Shown: in pieces, positions 7,691 through 17,000 of the stretch | Layout: the number at the start of each line of letters is the position of its first letter | Position numbering within the stretch: the first letter of the stretch is position 1 | From: Burkholderiaceae bacterium | GTDB taxonomy: Bacteria; Pseudomonadota; Gammaproteobacteria; Burkholderiales; Burkholderiaceae | Direction: 5' to 3' | DNA length: 22,798 bases | Assembly: GCA_017998575.1 (NCBI GenBank) | Contig: JAGOCV010000023.1 | Span: 1-22,798 of the forward strand | Notes under the pieces: model-generated | The model's database searches: none | Told to the model about the DNA's origin: nothing | Seen by the model: only the letters and a program-made list of their open reading frames with translations | Made by a program: the position numbers and the translations under genes

Positions 7691-7698
7691 TGTCTTGT
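7691..7698 (+). promoter_or_regulatory. TGTCTTGT half-site near the LysR start
   Basis: TGTCTTGT at 7691-7698 is the exact reverse complement of ACAAGACA at 7749-7756 in the main operator. It lies 12-19 bases upstream of the LysR start codon, where bound protein would block the regulator's own expression. A second, autoregulatory contact site is plausible. Confidence 0.4.
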
Positions 7699-7748
7699 GA
7701 GGGTTGTGGATGCCTGCGTGGTGGGGTGACACGGATGGGCGGCAGCAT

Positions 7749-7776
7749 ACAAGACATGTTCTGCGCGCATATCTTG
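7749..7776. promoter_or_regulatory. Candidate LysR operator for gcdH
   Basis: CAAGA (7750-7754), 17 bases, then TCTTG (7772-7776) form a dyad centred on about 7763. With the predicted gcdH start site near 7828 this centre is at about -65, where LysR proteins place their recognition half-site. An inner AGA-CATGT-TCT dyad (7752-7762) lies within it. The position is strong support; the binding sequence itself is unproven. Confidence 0.5.
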
Positions 7777-7791
7777 GTTCTCAATCAGCGT

Positions 7792-7821
7792 TTGCATGGG
7801 ACGGGGTGCCGCCGCTAGGAT
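7792..7821 (+). promoter_or_regulatory. Predicted sigma-70 promoter of gcdH
   Basis: A -35 element TTGCAT (7792-7797), an 18-bp spacer and a -10 element TAGGAT (7816-7821) predict a start near 7828. This leaves a leader of about 49 nt, with a purine-rich GAGAGAGAC before the ATG at 7877. Both boxes are fair matches to consensus and sit at the right distance from the LysR operator. Confidence 0.55.
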
Positions 7822-7876
7822 GACTTCTTTCCTGCCGGATCCCCGGCCCCTTTCCCCGCACGAGAGAGACGACGCC

Positions 7877-9067
7877 ATGGCCCACGCCCGCTTCCAATGG
7901 GACGACCCCTTCCTGATCGAGCAGCAACTCACCGACGACGAGCGCGCCATCCGTGACGCCGCCGCGGCCTATTGCCAGGACAAGCTCATGCCGCGCGTGC
8001 AGGAGCAGTTCCGTCACGAGACGACCGACGTCACGATCTTCCGCGAGATGGGCGAAGTGGGCCTGCTGGGCCCCACCATCCCCGAGCAGTACGGCGGCCC
8101 GGGCCTGAACTACGTGGCCTATGGTCTGATCGCACGCGAGGTCGAACGTGTCGATTCGGGCTACCGCTCGATGGCCAGCGTGCAATCGTCACTGGTGATG
8201 GTGCCCATCTTCGAATTCGGCTCCGAGGCGCAGAAGCAGAAGTACCTGCCGAAGCTCGCTTCCGGCGAGTGGATCGGCTGCTTCGGCCTGACCGAGCCCG
8301 ATCACGGCTCCGACCCCGGCAGCATGACCACGCGTGCCCACAAGACGGCCGGCGGCTACAAGCTCTCTGGGGCAAAGATGTGGATCACCAACAGCCCCAT
8401 CGCCGATGTGTTCGTGGTCTGGGCCAAGGAGGTGAGCGAGGCGGGTGCCGTCGGCCCGATCCGCGGCTTCATCCTCGACAAGGGCATGAAGGGCCTCTCG
8501 GCCCCCGCCATCCACGGCAAGGTCGGCCTGCGCGCCTCCATCACCGGCGAGATCGTGATGGACGACGTGTTCGTGCCAGAAGAGAACGCCTTCCCCGAGG
8601 TGCAGGGCCTCAAGGGTCCGTTCACCTGCCTCAACAGCGCGCGCTACGGCATCGCCTGGGGCGCCATGGGCGCGGCCGAGTTCTGCTGGCACACCGCGCG
8701 CCAGTACACGATGGACCGCAAGCAGTTCGGCCGCCCGCTGGCCGCCAACCAGCTGATCCAGAAGAAGCTGGCCGACATGCAGACCGAGATCGCGCTGGGC
8801 CTGCAGGCCGCGCTGCGCTTTGGCCGCATGAAGGACCTGGCAATAGCCTCGGTGGAGGGCACCTCCCTCATCAAGCGCAATAACTGCGGCAAGGCGCTGG
8901 ACATCGCGCGTCTGGCCCGCGACATGCTGGGCGGCAACGGCATCAGCGACGAGTTCGGCGTGGCGCGCCACCTGGTCAACCTGGAAGTGGTGAACACCTA
9001 CGAAGGCACGCACGACATCCACGCGCTCATTCTCGGCCGCGCCCAGACCGGCCTGGCTGCGTTCTGA
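7877..9067 (+). CDS. gcdH: Glutaryl-CoA dehydrogenase
   Basis: A 396-residue FAD acyl-CoA dehydrogenase, the usual GcdH length. The catalytic base is E376 in [20 protein letters not shown], the signature ending of glutaryl-CoA dehydrogenases. [31 protein letters not shown] and CFGLTEP also match this subfamily. It oxidises and decarboxylates glutaryl-CoA to crotonyl-CoA in the degradation of lysine, tryptophan and glutarate, passing electrons to electron-transfer flavoprotein. ATG 7877 is chosen because it gives the family start [18 protein letters not shown] and follows a purine-rich site; an upstream in-frame ATG at 7796 lies inside the promoter. The CoA-transferase gene follows after 19 bp, which supports a glutarate operon. 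Confidence 0.95.
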   Translation: MAHARFQWDDPFLIEQQLTDDERAIRDAAAAYCQDKLMPRVQEQFRHETTDVTIFREMGEVGLLGPTIPEQYGGPGLNYVAYGLIAREVERVDSGYRSMASVQSSLVMVPIFEFGSEAQKQKYLPKLASGEWIGCFGLTEPDHGSDPGSMTTRAHKTAGGYKLSGAKMWITNSPIADVFVVWAKEVSEAGAVGPIRGFILDKGMKGLSAPAIHGKVGLRASITGEIVMDDVFVPEENAFPEVQGLKGPFTCLNSARYGIAWGAMGAAEFCWHTARQYTMDRKQFGRPLAANQLIQKKLADMQTEIALGLQAALRFGRMKDLAIASVEGTSLIKRNNCGKALDIARLARDMLGGNGISDEFGVARHLVNLEVVNTYEGTHDIHALILGRAQTGLAAF

Positions 9068-9086
9068 GACCCCACCTGATCGCCAG

Positions 9087-10334
9087 ATGAGCACTGAACC
9101 CGCCCGACCGCCGGCCCTCGGACACATCAAGGTCCTCGACCTCTCGCGCGTGCTCGCGGGGCCCTGGTGCACGCAGATGCTGGCCGACCTGGGCGCCGAC
9201 GTCATCAAGATCGAGAAACCGGGCGAGGGCGACGACACGCGCCACTGGGGCCCGCCGTTCCTCAAGGACGACGACGGCCGCGACACCGCGCAGGCCAGCT
9301 ACTTCACCGCCTGCAACCGCAACAAGCGCTCGGTCACCGTGGACATGGCGCGGCCGCAAGGACAGGCGCTGATCCGCCAGCTGGCGGCGCAGAGCGACGT
9401 GCTGGTGGAAAACTTCAAGGTCGGCGGCCTGGCGAAGTACGGACTGGACTGGCCGACGCTCTCGGCGCTGAACCCGCGCCTCATCTACTGCTCGGTGACC
9501 GGCTTCGGACAGGACGGGCCCTACGCGCCGCGCGCTGGCTACGACCTGATGATCCAGGCCATGAGCGGCATGATGAGCATCACCGGCCGCGCCGATGGCG
9601 ACGCCGGCGGCGGGCCGCTGCGCGTGGGCGTGGCGCTGACCGACCTGTTCACCGGCTGCTATGCCACCAGCGCCATCCTGGCCGCCATCGAGGCACGCCG
9701 CCGCACGGGCCGGGGGCAGCACATCGACATGGCGCTGCTCGACGTGGGCATGGCCATCCTCGCCAATCAGGCCACGGGCTTCCTCAACACCGGCCAGGTG
9801 CCGGCGCGCCAGGGCAACAGCCACCCCAGCCTCGCGCCCTACCAGGACTTCCCCACGCAGGATGGCGCCATGCTGCTGGCCATCGGCAACGACGGCCAGT
9901 TCCGCCGCTTCTGCGAGGCCGCCGGCCAGCCGCAGTGGGCGCAGGATGCGCGCTATGCCACGAACACGCTGCGCGTGAAGCACCGCGGCGACCTGATCCC
10001 CGCCATGGAGGCCGTCACGCGCACGCGCACCACGGCTGACTGGATCGCGCTGCTCGGGGACAAGGCCGTGCCGTGCGGCCCCATCAACGACATCGGACAG
10101 GCCTTCGACGATGCGCAGGTGAAGGCGCGGGGTCTTGCCCTGGCGCAGCCGCGCGACGCCGGCGACGGCATCGCCGCCATCCGCACCGTGGCCAGCCCCA
10201 TGCGCCTGTCCGACACGCCGGTGGTCACGCGCCGCGCGCCGCCGGCGCTGGGCGAGCACACGGCGCAAGTGTTGAAAGAGTTGGGACTGGACGACGCTGC
10301 GATCGCCGCGCTGCGCGCGGACGGCGCGGTCTGA
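9087..10334 (+). CDS. CaiB/BaiF-family CoA-transferase, probable succinyl-CoA:glutarate CoA-transferase
   Basis: A 415-residue class III CoA-transferase. The N-terminal block [37 protein letters not shown] is diagnostic in order and spacing. The catalytic aspartate that forms the acyl-anhydride with substrate is probably D186 in VALTDLFTG, matching D169 of formyl-CoA transferase. The family forms an interlocked homodimer in the cytosol. Its placement 19 bp behind gcdH and its similarity to human SUGCT-type proteins suggest transfer of CoA from succinyl-CoA to glutarate, making the GcdH substrate. The substrate is inferred from context; formyl-, crotonobetainyl- or mesaconyl-type activities are less likely here. 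Confidence 0.9.
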   Translation: MSTEPARPPALGHIKVLDLSRVLAGPWCTQMLADLGADVIKIEKPGEGDDTRHWGPPFLKDDDGRDTAQASYFTACNRNKRSVTVDMARPQGQALIRQLAAQSDVLVENFKVGGLAKYGLDWPTLSALNPRLIYCSVTGFGQDGPYAPRAGYDLMIQAMSGMMSITGRADGDAGGGPLRVGVALTDLFTGCYATSAILAAIEARRRTGRGQHIDMALLDVGMAILANQATGFLNTGQVPARQGNSHPSLAPYQDFPTQDGAMLLAIGNDGQFRRFCEAAGQPQWAQDARYATNTLRVKHRGDLIPAMEAVTRTRTTADWIALLGDKAVPCGPINDIGQAFDDAQVKARGLALAQPRDAGDGIAAIRTVASPMRLSDTPVVTRRAPPALGEHTAQVLKELGLDDAAIAALRADGAV

Positions 10335-10340
10335 GGGCGC

Positions 10341-10358
10341 TTGCGGTTGCGGTTGCGG
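10341..10358. repeat. Three tandem TTGCGG hexamers
   Basis: TTGCGG is repeated three times without interruption in the 31-bp gap between the convergent CoA-transferase and exporter genes. This is a minor slippage-type repeat with no evident role. Confidence 0.6.
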
Positions 10359-10365
10359 GGCCGCC

Positions 10366-11265
10366 TCAGCGCCGCGTGCCGCCACGGCTGACCAGCACGA
10401 TGCCCGTGGCCACGGCGGCCAGCGCGAGCACGAGGCCCAGCGTCAGGTGCTCGCCCAGCAGCACCACGCCGAAGCCCAGCGCGAACATCGGCGTGAGGAA
10501 GACGAACGACGACATCTTCGTGGCCGGGTAGTGGCGCAACATCCACATCCACGCCAGATAAGAGGCGAACGCACCCACGCCGGCCTGCAGCGCCAGCGAG
10601 AACCACGCCCAGCCCGACAGCTGCAGCGACCAGCGCTCGCCCAGCGCCAGCGACAGCAGCGGCGCTACCAGCGCGGTCACGGCCAGCTGGTAGAACAGTG
10701 TCTTCTCGGGGCTGGCCGTGGCCACGCGCGTGGTGCGGATGGCCAGCGTGGTCAGGCCCCAGGCCACGCCCGCCGCCAGCGCCAGCGCGTCGCCGCGCAG
10801 CTGGCGCGGTGACGAGTGCGAGAAGCCTTCGCTGAACGCCACGGCCACGGCGGCGAACGCGATCAGCAGGCCCGTCCACTGCAGCCGCGTGAGTCGCTCG
10901 CTGGGCACGAAACGCGGCAGCAGCAGCGCCACCACGAAGGGTGAGGTGTAGAGGAACACCGTCAGGCGCGAGGCCGTGGTGTCGAGCAGCCCCAGGTAGA
11001 TGCAGCAGAACTCGATGGCGAACAGCGTGCCCACCAGCAGCCCGCCGGGCAGCGTGCCGTCGCGCCCGAACAGCGGCACGCCGCGCAGCGCGCACCAGCC
11101 CATCAGCAGCAGGGTCGCGCCCCACATGCGCAGCGAGGCCTGCCACAGCGGCGGCACCTCGGCCACGGTGGACTTGATCAGGATCTGCTGCAGCCCCCAG
11201 AACAGGCAACACGCCAGCAGCAGGCACACGGCCAGCGTGTCCAGGTGATCCTTGCGCTCGGTCAT
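10366..11265 (-). CDS. EamA-domain (DMT superfamily) membrane transporter
   Basis: A 299-residue inner-membrane protein with about ten hydrophobic helices arranged as two EamA repeats (roughly residues 14-145 and 155-290). Recognisable blocks are LFWGLQQILIKSTV in helix 1, FLYTSPFVVALLLP at the end of repeat 1, GDALALAAGVAWGLTTLAIR at the start of repeat 2 and FVFLTPMFALGFGVVLLGEHLT near the end. DMT proteins of this group export small metabolites or amino acids; the substrate cannot be predicted. ATG 11265 is preceded on its strand by a GAGGG ribosome site. The flavin reductase gene lies 59 bp upstream on the same strand, so they may be cotranscribed. Confidence 0.92.
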   Translation of the reverse strand: MTERKDHLDTLAVCLLLACCLFWGLQQILIKSTVAEVPPLWQASLRMWGATLLLMGWCALRGVPLFGRDGTLPGGLLVGTLFAIEFCCIYLGLLDTTASRLTVFLYTSPFVVALLLPRFVPSERLTRLQWTGLLIAFAAVAVAFSEGFSHSSPRQLRGDALALAAGVAWGLTTLAIRTTRVATASPEKTLFYQLAVTALVAPLLSLALGERWSLQLSGWAWFSLALQAGVGAFASYLAWMWMLRHYPATKMSSFVFLTPMFALGFGVVLLGEHLTLGLVLALAAVATGIVLVSRGGTRR

Positions 11266-11324
11266 CGGTGCCCTCGTCTCGTCTCTTGATTCGTTGTGTT
11301 GTGTGCGGCTGCCGGGCGCGGCGG

Positions 11325-11837
11325 TCAGAGCGGATGCTCGGTGTAGAACCGCCCGCCGTGATAGAGCAGGGGCGAGGCGCCCGGCCGGTGCGTGCAGCGC
11401 TCCACCTCGCCCACGAAGATCACGTGGTCGCCTTCCTCGTAGCGGCTGCGGTTGAAGCATTCGAACGACGCCGCCGCTCCCGCCAGCAGCGGCGCGCCGC
11501 CGCTGCCTTCGGTGAAAGGCACGCCGTCGAAGCGGTCCACCACCGTCTTGCTGGCGAAGCGTTCGGCCAGCGCCATCTGGTCGGCGGCCAGGATGTTGAC
11601 GGCGTAGTGCGAGCCGGCCGCCAGCACCGGCAGCGATGCGGCCGCGCGCGCCAGGCTCCAGAGCACCAGCGGCGGGTTGAGCGAAACCGAGTTGAACGAG
11701 TTGGCCGTGAGCCCCACCAGCGCGCCCTGCGCGGTGCGCGCCGTGACGATGGTGACCCCGGTGGCGAACATGCCCAGGGCCTGGCGGAACTCGCGTTCGG
11801 AAAAATCGGGAGGCAGGGCCTGGGCGGGAAGGGGCAT
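11325..11837 (-). CDS. Flavin reductase-like FMN-binding protein
   Basis: A 170-residue protein of the flavin reductase-like split-barrel family. The N-terminal FRQALGMFATGVTIVTAR, GLTANSFNSVSLNPPLVLWSLAR, SHYAVNILAADQ and HVIFVGEVERC blocks are all present in the usual order. Such proteins bind FMN and use NAD(P)H to supply reduced flavin to a monooxygenase, or act as independent FMN proteins. No partner monooxygenase is encoded in the window. It is transcribed away from the alpha/beta-hydrolase-fold gene across 78 bp and precedes the exporter. ATG 11837 gives the family N-terminus, though a GTG is directly upstream and neither has a clear ribosome site. Confidence 0.9.
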   Translation of the reverse strand: MPLPAQALPPDFSEREFRQALGMFATGVTIVTARTAQGALVGLTANSFNSVSLNPPLVLWSLARAAASLPVLAAGSHYAVNILAADQMALAERFASKTVVDRFDGVPFTEGSGGAPLLAGAAASFECFNRSRYEEGDHVIFVGEVERCTHRPGASPLLYHGGRFYTEHPL

Positions 11838-11873
11838 CACGGAAGGACGATCGGCTGCGCGGGACAAGCGTTC

Positions 11874-11879
11874 GATAAT
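11874..11879 (+). promoter_or_regulatory. Possible -10 element of the hydrolase-fold gene
   Basis: GATAAT lies 36 bases before the ATG at 11916, in the 78-bp divergent gap. The region 17 bases upstream (TCGGCT) does not match a -35 box, so the support is weak. Confidence 0.3.
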
Positions 11880-11915
11880 AAGCCGCCGGCCGGATTCCGT
11901 CCGACCCCCCACTGC

Positions 11916-12689
11916 ATGCCCACTCCCCCCTTGTTCACCGCGCTCGGCAGCGGGCCGACCGTGCTGCTGCTGCACGGCCTGGCCGGCGGCCATCTCGCGT
12001 TCGCACCGCAGGTCGAAACCCTGGCGGCCGCCGGCTGGCGCGCCGTCGCCTGGGACATGCCCGGCTACGGCCGCAGCGCGCCTACCGAGCCCTACACCCT
12101 CAAGGCGCTGGCCGACAGCTGCATCGCCCTCATCGACGCGCTGCGCTGCGGCACCGTGATGGTGGTGGGACAGGGCCTGGGCGGTATGGTGGCACTGGAG
12201 GTGCTGGCGCGACGGCCCGAACTGATCGACCGGCTGGTGCTCAGTGGCGTCACCCCCGCCTGCGCGCCCGAGGCGGCGCGGCTGATGGGTGAGCCGCTGG
12301 GCCTGCTCGATGCCGGTGCCGACATGGCCGATGCGGCCCGGCAGGTCGTGCCGCGCTGGATCGGGCCCGGCTCGCTGCCCGAAGGCGTGCGGCTGGCCGA
12401 GCACTGCCTGGCCGGCGTGCATGCGTCCACCTATCGCCGCGCGCACGACGCCATGAGTGGCTTCGACCGCCGCTCGCTGCTGGCGCACCTGAGCGTGCCC
12501 ACGCTGCTGGTGGCCGGCGAGTTCGACCGCGTCGCGCCGCCGGCCGAGGTGCGCGCCATGGCCGGCGCCATCGCGGGCAGCACGTTCTTCGAACTCGCGG
12601 GCATCGGCCATCTGCACAACCTGGAAGCCCCCGACGAGTTCGACCGGCTCCTGCAGGGCTTCCTGCGCCTGCCGCGCGTGCTGCACTGA
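11916..12689 (+). CDS. Alpha/beta-hydrolase-fold protein lacking the nucleophile serine
   Basis: A 257-residue protein with the full alpha/beta-hydrolase layout: oxyanion segment VLLLHGLAGGH, WDMPGYGRSAP, then the nucleophile elbow, a lid region of about 70 residues, VAGEFDRVAPP (acid D204) and GIGHLHNLEAPDEF (histidine H232). The elbow should read G-x-S-x-G but reads G85-Q-G87-L-G, so glycine occupies the nucleophile position. The codon is GGC, so no one-base reading slip to serine is evident beyond a GGC/AGC change. The acid and base are kept. It may be a non-hydrolytic member (binding protein, lyase or oxygenase-like) or a recently inactivated hydrolase. Divergent from the flavin reductase; convergent with dadA, 19 bp apart. 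Confidence 0.9.
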   Translation: MPTPPLFTALGSGPTVLLLHGLAGGHLAFAPQVETLAAAGWRAVAWDMPGYGRSAPTEPYTLKALADSCIALIDALRCGTVMVVGQGLGGMVALEVLARRPELIDRLVLSGVTPACAPEAARLMGEPLGLLDAGADMADAARQVVPRWIGPGSLPEGVRLAEHCLAGVHASTYRRAHDAMSGFDRRSLLAHLSVPTLLVAGEFDRVAPPAEVRAMAGAIAGSTFFELAGIGHLHNLEAPDEFDRLLQGFLRLPRVLH

Positions 12690-12708
12690 GCGTCGAGACC
12701 CGTCCGGC

Positions 12709-13983
12709 TCAGCCGACGCCGACAAATCCGAACGGGATGCCGGGATGGCGTCCTGCCATCAACTCCGCCAGCGCGAGCCCCGAGCCCGCGCCATGCGTCC
12801 AGCCCAGCGTGCCATGGCCCGCGTTGACCCACAGCCGCTGGAGCTTCGTGCGGCCGATGAAGGGGATGTTGGTGGGCGTCGCCGGTCGCAGGCCGGCCCA
12901 GAAGTTGGGCGTCTGCAGATCGCACACGCCGGGCAGCACCTGCCGCACGCGATCGACCAGCATGCGGCAGCGCGCCTGCGACAGCGGCGAATCGATGGAA
13001 GCGTCCCAGCCGCCCAGCTCGATCGTGCCCGCCACGCGCAGGTGGTCGCCCAGCCGTGTCATGGCGCATTTCACCTCGTCGTCGATCACCGACACCGACG
13101 GCGCGCGATCAGGATCGAGCAGCCGCAGCGTGGCGCTGTAGCCCTTGCCGGGATAGATCGGCAGGCCGACACCGGCCGTGCGCAGCAGTGGTGCGCTCCA
13201 GCTGCCGCAGGCGACGACGAAGGCATCGGCCGTCATGTCCAGCCGGCCGCCGGTGGCGCGGTCGCGCACCGACACCGATTCGACCGCGCCGCCCGCGCGC
13301 GTGAGGTGCTCCACGTCGCGGCCCCACAGGAAGCGCCCGCCCAGCCCGGCGCAGCGGCGCGCCAGCGCCTGCGTGAACACACGCGCGTCGCCGGTTTCGT
13401 CGCTGGCGGTGTAGGTGCCACCCACGATGCGGTGGCCGAACGCGGACAGCGCGGGCTCGATGCGCAGCAGCTCGGCCGTGTCGACGACACGGCGCTCGAC
13501 ACCGAAGCGCCGCATCAGTTCGGACGCAGCGCCCGCGGCCTCGAAGGCCCGGGCGTCGGTGAACACGTGGGCGATGCCGCGCTCGAGCCGGTGGTATTCG
13601 ATGCCGGTGGCCGCGACCACCGCCTTGAGCGCCTCGTGGCTGTAGCGACCCAGCGCGGAAATCTGCCGCACGTTGCGCTCGAAGGCCGCGTCGTTGCACT
13701 GGGACAGGAATCGTACGCCCCATGACCACTGGTGCCAGTCCATGCGCGGCCGGAACAGCAGCGGCGCGTCCTGACGCATCAGCCAGCGCGCGAGTTTGAC
13801 TGGCGTGTCACGGCTGGCCCAGGGCTCGCAATGGCTGACCGAGATCTGGCCGGCGTTGGCGAAGCTGGTTTCCAGTGCCGCATCGGGTTGGCGGTCGATG
13901 ACTGTGACGTCGTGGCCCTGCCTCAGCAGGTGCCAGGCGGTACTGACGCCGATGATGCCGGCGCCCAGGATGATGATCTGCAT
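12709..13983 (-). CDS. dadA: D-amino-acid dehydrogenase, DadA family
   Basis: A 424-residue FAD-dependent oxidoreductase, close to the 430-residue DadA norm. The Rossmann motif G7-A-G9-I-I-G12 follows a short N-terminal strand, and D30 ends the second strand to bind the adenosine ribose. Typical DadA blocks follow: SFANAGQISVSHCEPWA, YPGKGYSATL, NFWAGLRPATPTNIPFIGRT and the flavin-contacting NAGHGTLGWTHGAGSG. It oxidises D-amino acids to 2-oxo acids and ammonia, passing electrons to the respiratory chain from the inner face of the membrane. No alanine racemase or lrp gene is adjacent, so this may be a paralogue of broad or different substrate range. It is divergent from the sensor kinase, with a 66-bp gap. 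The start ATG is supported by the Rossmann strand beginning at residue 2. Confidence 0.92.
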   Translation of the reverse strand: MQIIILGAGIIGVSTAWHLLRQGHDVTVIDRQPDAALETSFANAGQISVSHCEPWASRDTPVKLARWLMRQDAPLLFRPRMDWHQWSWGVRFLSQCNDAAFERNVRQISALGRYSHEALKAVVAATGIEYHRLERGIAHVFTDARAFEAAGAASELMRRFGVERRVVDTAELLRIEPALSAFGHRIVGGTYTASDETGDARVFTQALARRCAGLGGRFLWGRDVEHLTRAGGAVESVSVRDRATGGRLDMTADAFVVACGSWSAPLLRTAGVGLPIYPGKGYSATLRLLDPDRAPSVSVIDDEVKCAMTRLGDHLRVAGTIELGGWDASIDSPLSQARCRMLVDRVRQVLPGVCDLQTPNFWAGLRPATPTNIPFIGRTKLQRLWVNAGHGTLGWTHGAGSGLALAELMAGRHPGIPFGFVGVG

Positions 13984-14049
13984 GGCCGCGAGTGTGCCGC
14001 CCGCGCCACGCCTTGACCAGCATGGGGCGCGGCGTCGCGGCATGCGTGT

Positions 14050-17000
14050 ATGCTGCGCGAAAGCTTTGTCGGCCCACGTTGGCCGGGGGATGTCGTCTTC
14101 GTGTTGCGCGCGCTGGGGCTGCGTGCCCGCCTGGTTCTGTTGGTGTTGGTGGCGCTGGCCCCGATGTTCGCCCTGGTGGCGTGGGAAACCGCGCGCAAGC
14201 AGGGAGAGGCGCTGGACACCACGCGCGAGCGCCTTCTGTCGCAGGCCCGGCTTGCCGTCGCCGCCCAGGAACGCCTGACGGAACGCACCCGCAATCTCCT
14301 CGAAGCCGTGGGCAACGCCCCGGCCCTGCGCGACGCCGATCCGGCCGACTGCATGCGCTACTTCGCCGGCCTGCTGGCGCAATACCCGGCTTACAACAGC
14401 ATGGGGCTGGTCTCCGCCGAGGGTGAGCTGGTCTGCAGTTCGCGCGAGGCGCGCTCGGCCTTGCCGCAGGCCTCGCGCGACCTGCTGGAGCAGATGCTCA
14501 CGCAGCGCCGTTTTCTGATGGGTGGTTATGAACGCAGTGCACGCACCGGGCGCGAGCAGGTGCTGTTCGGTGCGCCGGTTCTCGCGCGCGGCGGCGGCGG
14601 TGTCACGGCCGTGGTGTTCGCGTCGATGCGGATCGACGCCGTCGCCGCGGCGCTGGGCGCGGCGGTCTCCGACGGTGTGGAAGGATCGTCCACCCTGGTG
14701 CTCGACCACGACGGCGTGGTGCTGGCGGCCTGGCCCGCGGCGGCGGCACAGGTCGGCTCGCGCGTGACGGATGACGTGGTGCTGCAGGCGCTGGACCGCC
14801 GGGTCGCGGGGGCGGAGCTGGCCTCCGACAGCGCCCCCGTGCCGCGCGAATGGGGTTTCGCGCGCATCGCTGATCCTTCGGGCACGCAGCTGCTCGTGGC
14901 TGTGAGCGCCCCACGCGCGACCATCCTCGCGCCGGTGCTGGCCGACCTCCGCTGGCAACTCACCGTGCTGCTGCTCTCGGCGCTGGGCGGCGGCCTTGCC
15001 GCCTGGTGGATGGGCGAATGGCTGATGGCGCGGCCGGCGCGCGCGCTGCTGGACAAGGCACGCGCCGTGGCCGATGGCGACCTGGGCGCGCGGGTGCCGG
15101 TGGCGGGCTCGCAACCGCCCGAGATCAGCCGTCTGGGCGCGACCTTCAACCAGATGGCGCAGGCGCTGCAGAGCCGCCAGTCCGAACTCGACCGCACGCT
15201 GCGCGACGTGGAGCAGGAACACGCGTTGCTCGATCTGGTCATCAACAACATGAGCGAGGGCGTGGTGGCCGCCGATACCGACGGCCGCCTGTTGCTGTTC
15301 AATGCCGCCGCGGGCGGCCTCTTCCGTGCGCCCGAGGGCGTCGCGTTCGACGCCGACTCGCTGGGCCACGAGCTGTATACGCCCGACGGCGAGCCGTTGC
15401 CGGCCGCGCTGCGGCCATTGGCGCGGGCCATCCGCGGCGAGAGCCTGGACGCCTGGGAGGCGCTGGCGCGGCAGGAACGCGGACCCGATCGCGTGCTCAG
15501 CTTCGGCATCCGCCCGCTGCTCGACCTGCGCGGCGAACTCATCGGCGGCCTGATGGTCGTCACCGACATCACCGAGCGCCGTCATGCGGAGGAGTTCGAG
15601 CACGGGCAGGAGCAGGTGCTCGAGATGATCGCGGGGGGCGTGCCGCTGGGCGAGATCCTCGAGGCGGTCATCCGCCTGGTGGAGCGGCGCGCGGACGGCG
15701 GTTGCTGCAGCGTCCTGATCAATCAGGAGGGCGTCCTGCGCCGCGGCGCCGCCGTCAGCCTGCCCGAGCCGTTCCTGGAAGCCATCGACGGACTGGCCGT
15801 CGCCGAGGGCGAGAGCATCTGCGGTACGGCGGCCGCACGGCGCCAGCTGGTGGTGGTGAAAGACGTGGCCAACGATCCGCTCGCGCGCCACTACCGCGAT
15901 CTGGCCGAACGCTTCGACGTGGCCTCGTGCTGGTCGATGCCCGTCGTGGGCGCCTGGCAGGAAGTGCTGGCGGTGTTCGCGGTCTATCACGGCGCCTCGC
16001 GCGTGCCCGATCCCGAAGGCCTCGCATTGCTGGAGGTGGCCAAGCGGCTGGTGCGCCTGGCCATCGAGCGATCGCGCGCCGAAGACGCGCTGCGGGCCAG
16101 CGAGGGGCGCTTCCGTGAACTGGCCGAGAACATCCAGGACGTGTTCTACAGCTACGACCCGCGTACCCGCCGCATCCTCTATGTGAGCCCGGCCTACGAG
16201 ACGCTGTGGGGCCGCAGCAGTGCCAGCCTGCTGGAAGATCCGTCGACCTGGACCGCCTCCGTGCACCCCGACGACCGCGTGCGCGTGGACGGCCGGCGTG
16301 CGGCCGGCGCGCTGCAGCAGTCCGACATCCAGTACCGCGTGATCCGCCCCGACGGCAGCGTGCGCTGGGTGCAGGACCATTCGTATCCGGTGGCCGGCCC
16401 GGCCGGCGAGCCCGAGCGCGTGGTGGGCATCGCGCGCGACATCACGCCGCGCAAGCAGGCCGACATCGACCTCATGCACACCAACCGCGCGCTGCAGATG
16501 CTCAGCCGGGGCAACGAGGCGCTGGTGCGTGCCGAGGACGAGCAGGAACTGCTGCTGGAAATCTGCCGGCTGGCCGTCAATGTCGGCGGCTACGAGATGG
16601 CCTGGGTGGGCTATGCGCTCGAAGACGACGAGCGCACCATCCAGCCGCAGGCCTGGGCCGGCAACGAGTTGGGCTACCTCACCGAGATCACGCTCACCTG
16701 GGACGAGAACGACCCGCGTGGGCAGGGCCCGGCCGGCCGCACCATCCGCAGCGGCCACGTGGTGGTGAGCGAGGACATCATGGCCGAGTCGGTGGGCTTC
16801 CACTGGCGCGCGCAGGCGTTCGAGCGCGGCTTCCGCAGCATGATCTGCCTGCCGCTGCATGACGGCCAGCGCAACTTCGGCCTCCTCGCGCTGTTCTCGG
16901 GCATGGTGACGAAAACACGCTGGGAAGAGGTCAAGCTGCTGCAGGAGCTGGCGGCCAACCTGGCCTACGGCATCTCCAGCCTGCGCGCGCGTGCCGAGCA

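Noticed and set aside
6645..7700. Plus-strand 351-codon frame opposite the LysR gene
   Set aside because: It overlaps the DUF6139-like gene and the LysR gene, is R/A/G/H-rich and has no recognisable domain.
10341..10358. TTGCGG triplet considered as a possible iteron or CRISPR-like repeat
   Set aside because: Only three 6-bp units without spacers in a 31-bp gap; too short for an origin or CRISPR array.
11268..11915. In-frame N-terminal extension of the hydrolase-fold protein across the flavin reductase gene
   Set aside because: It would overlap the divergent flavin reductase on the opposite strand and lacks domain features; ATG 11916 gives the normal hydrolase start.
14013..14054. TTGACC (14013-14018) with TATGCT (14049-14054) as a promoter for the sensor kinase
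   Set aside because: The spacer is 30 bp, far outside the workable 15-20 bp range, so the pair cannot form one sigma-70 promoter.
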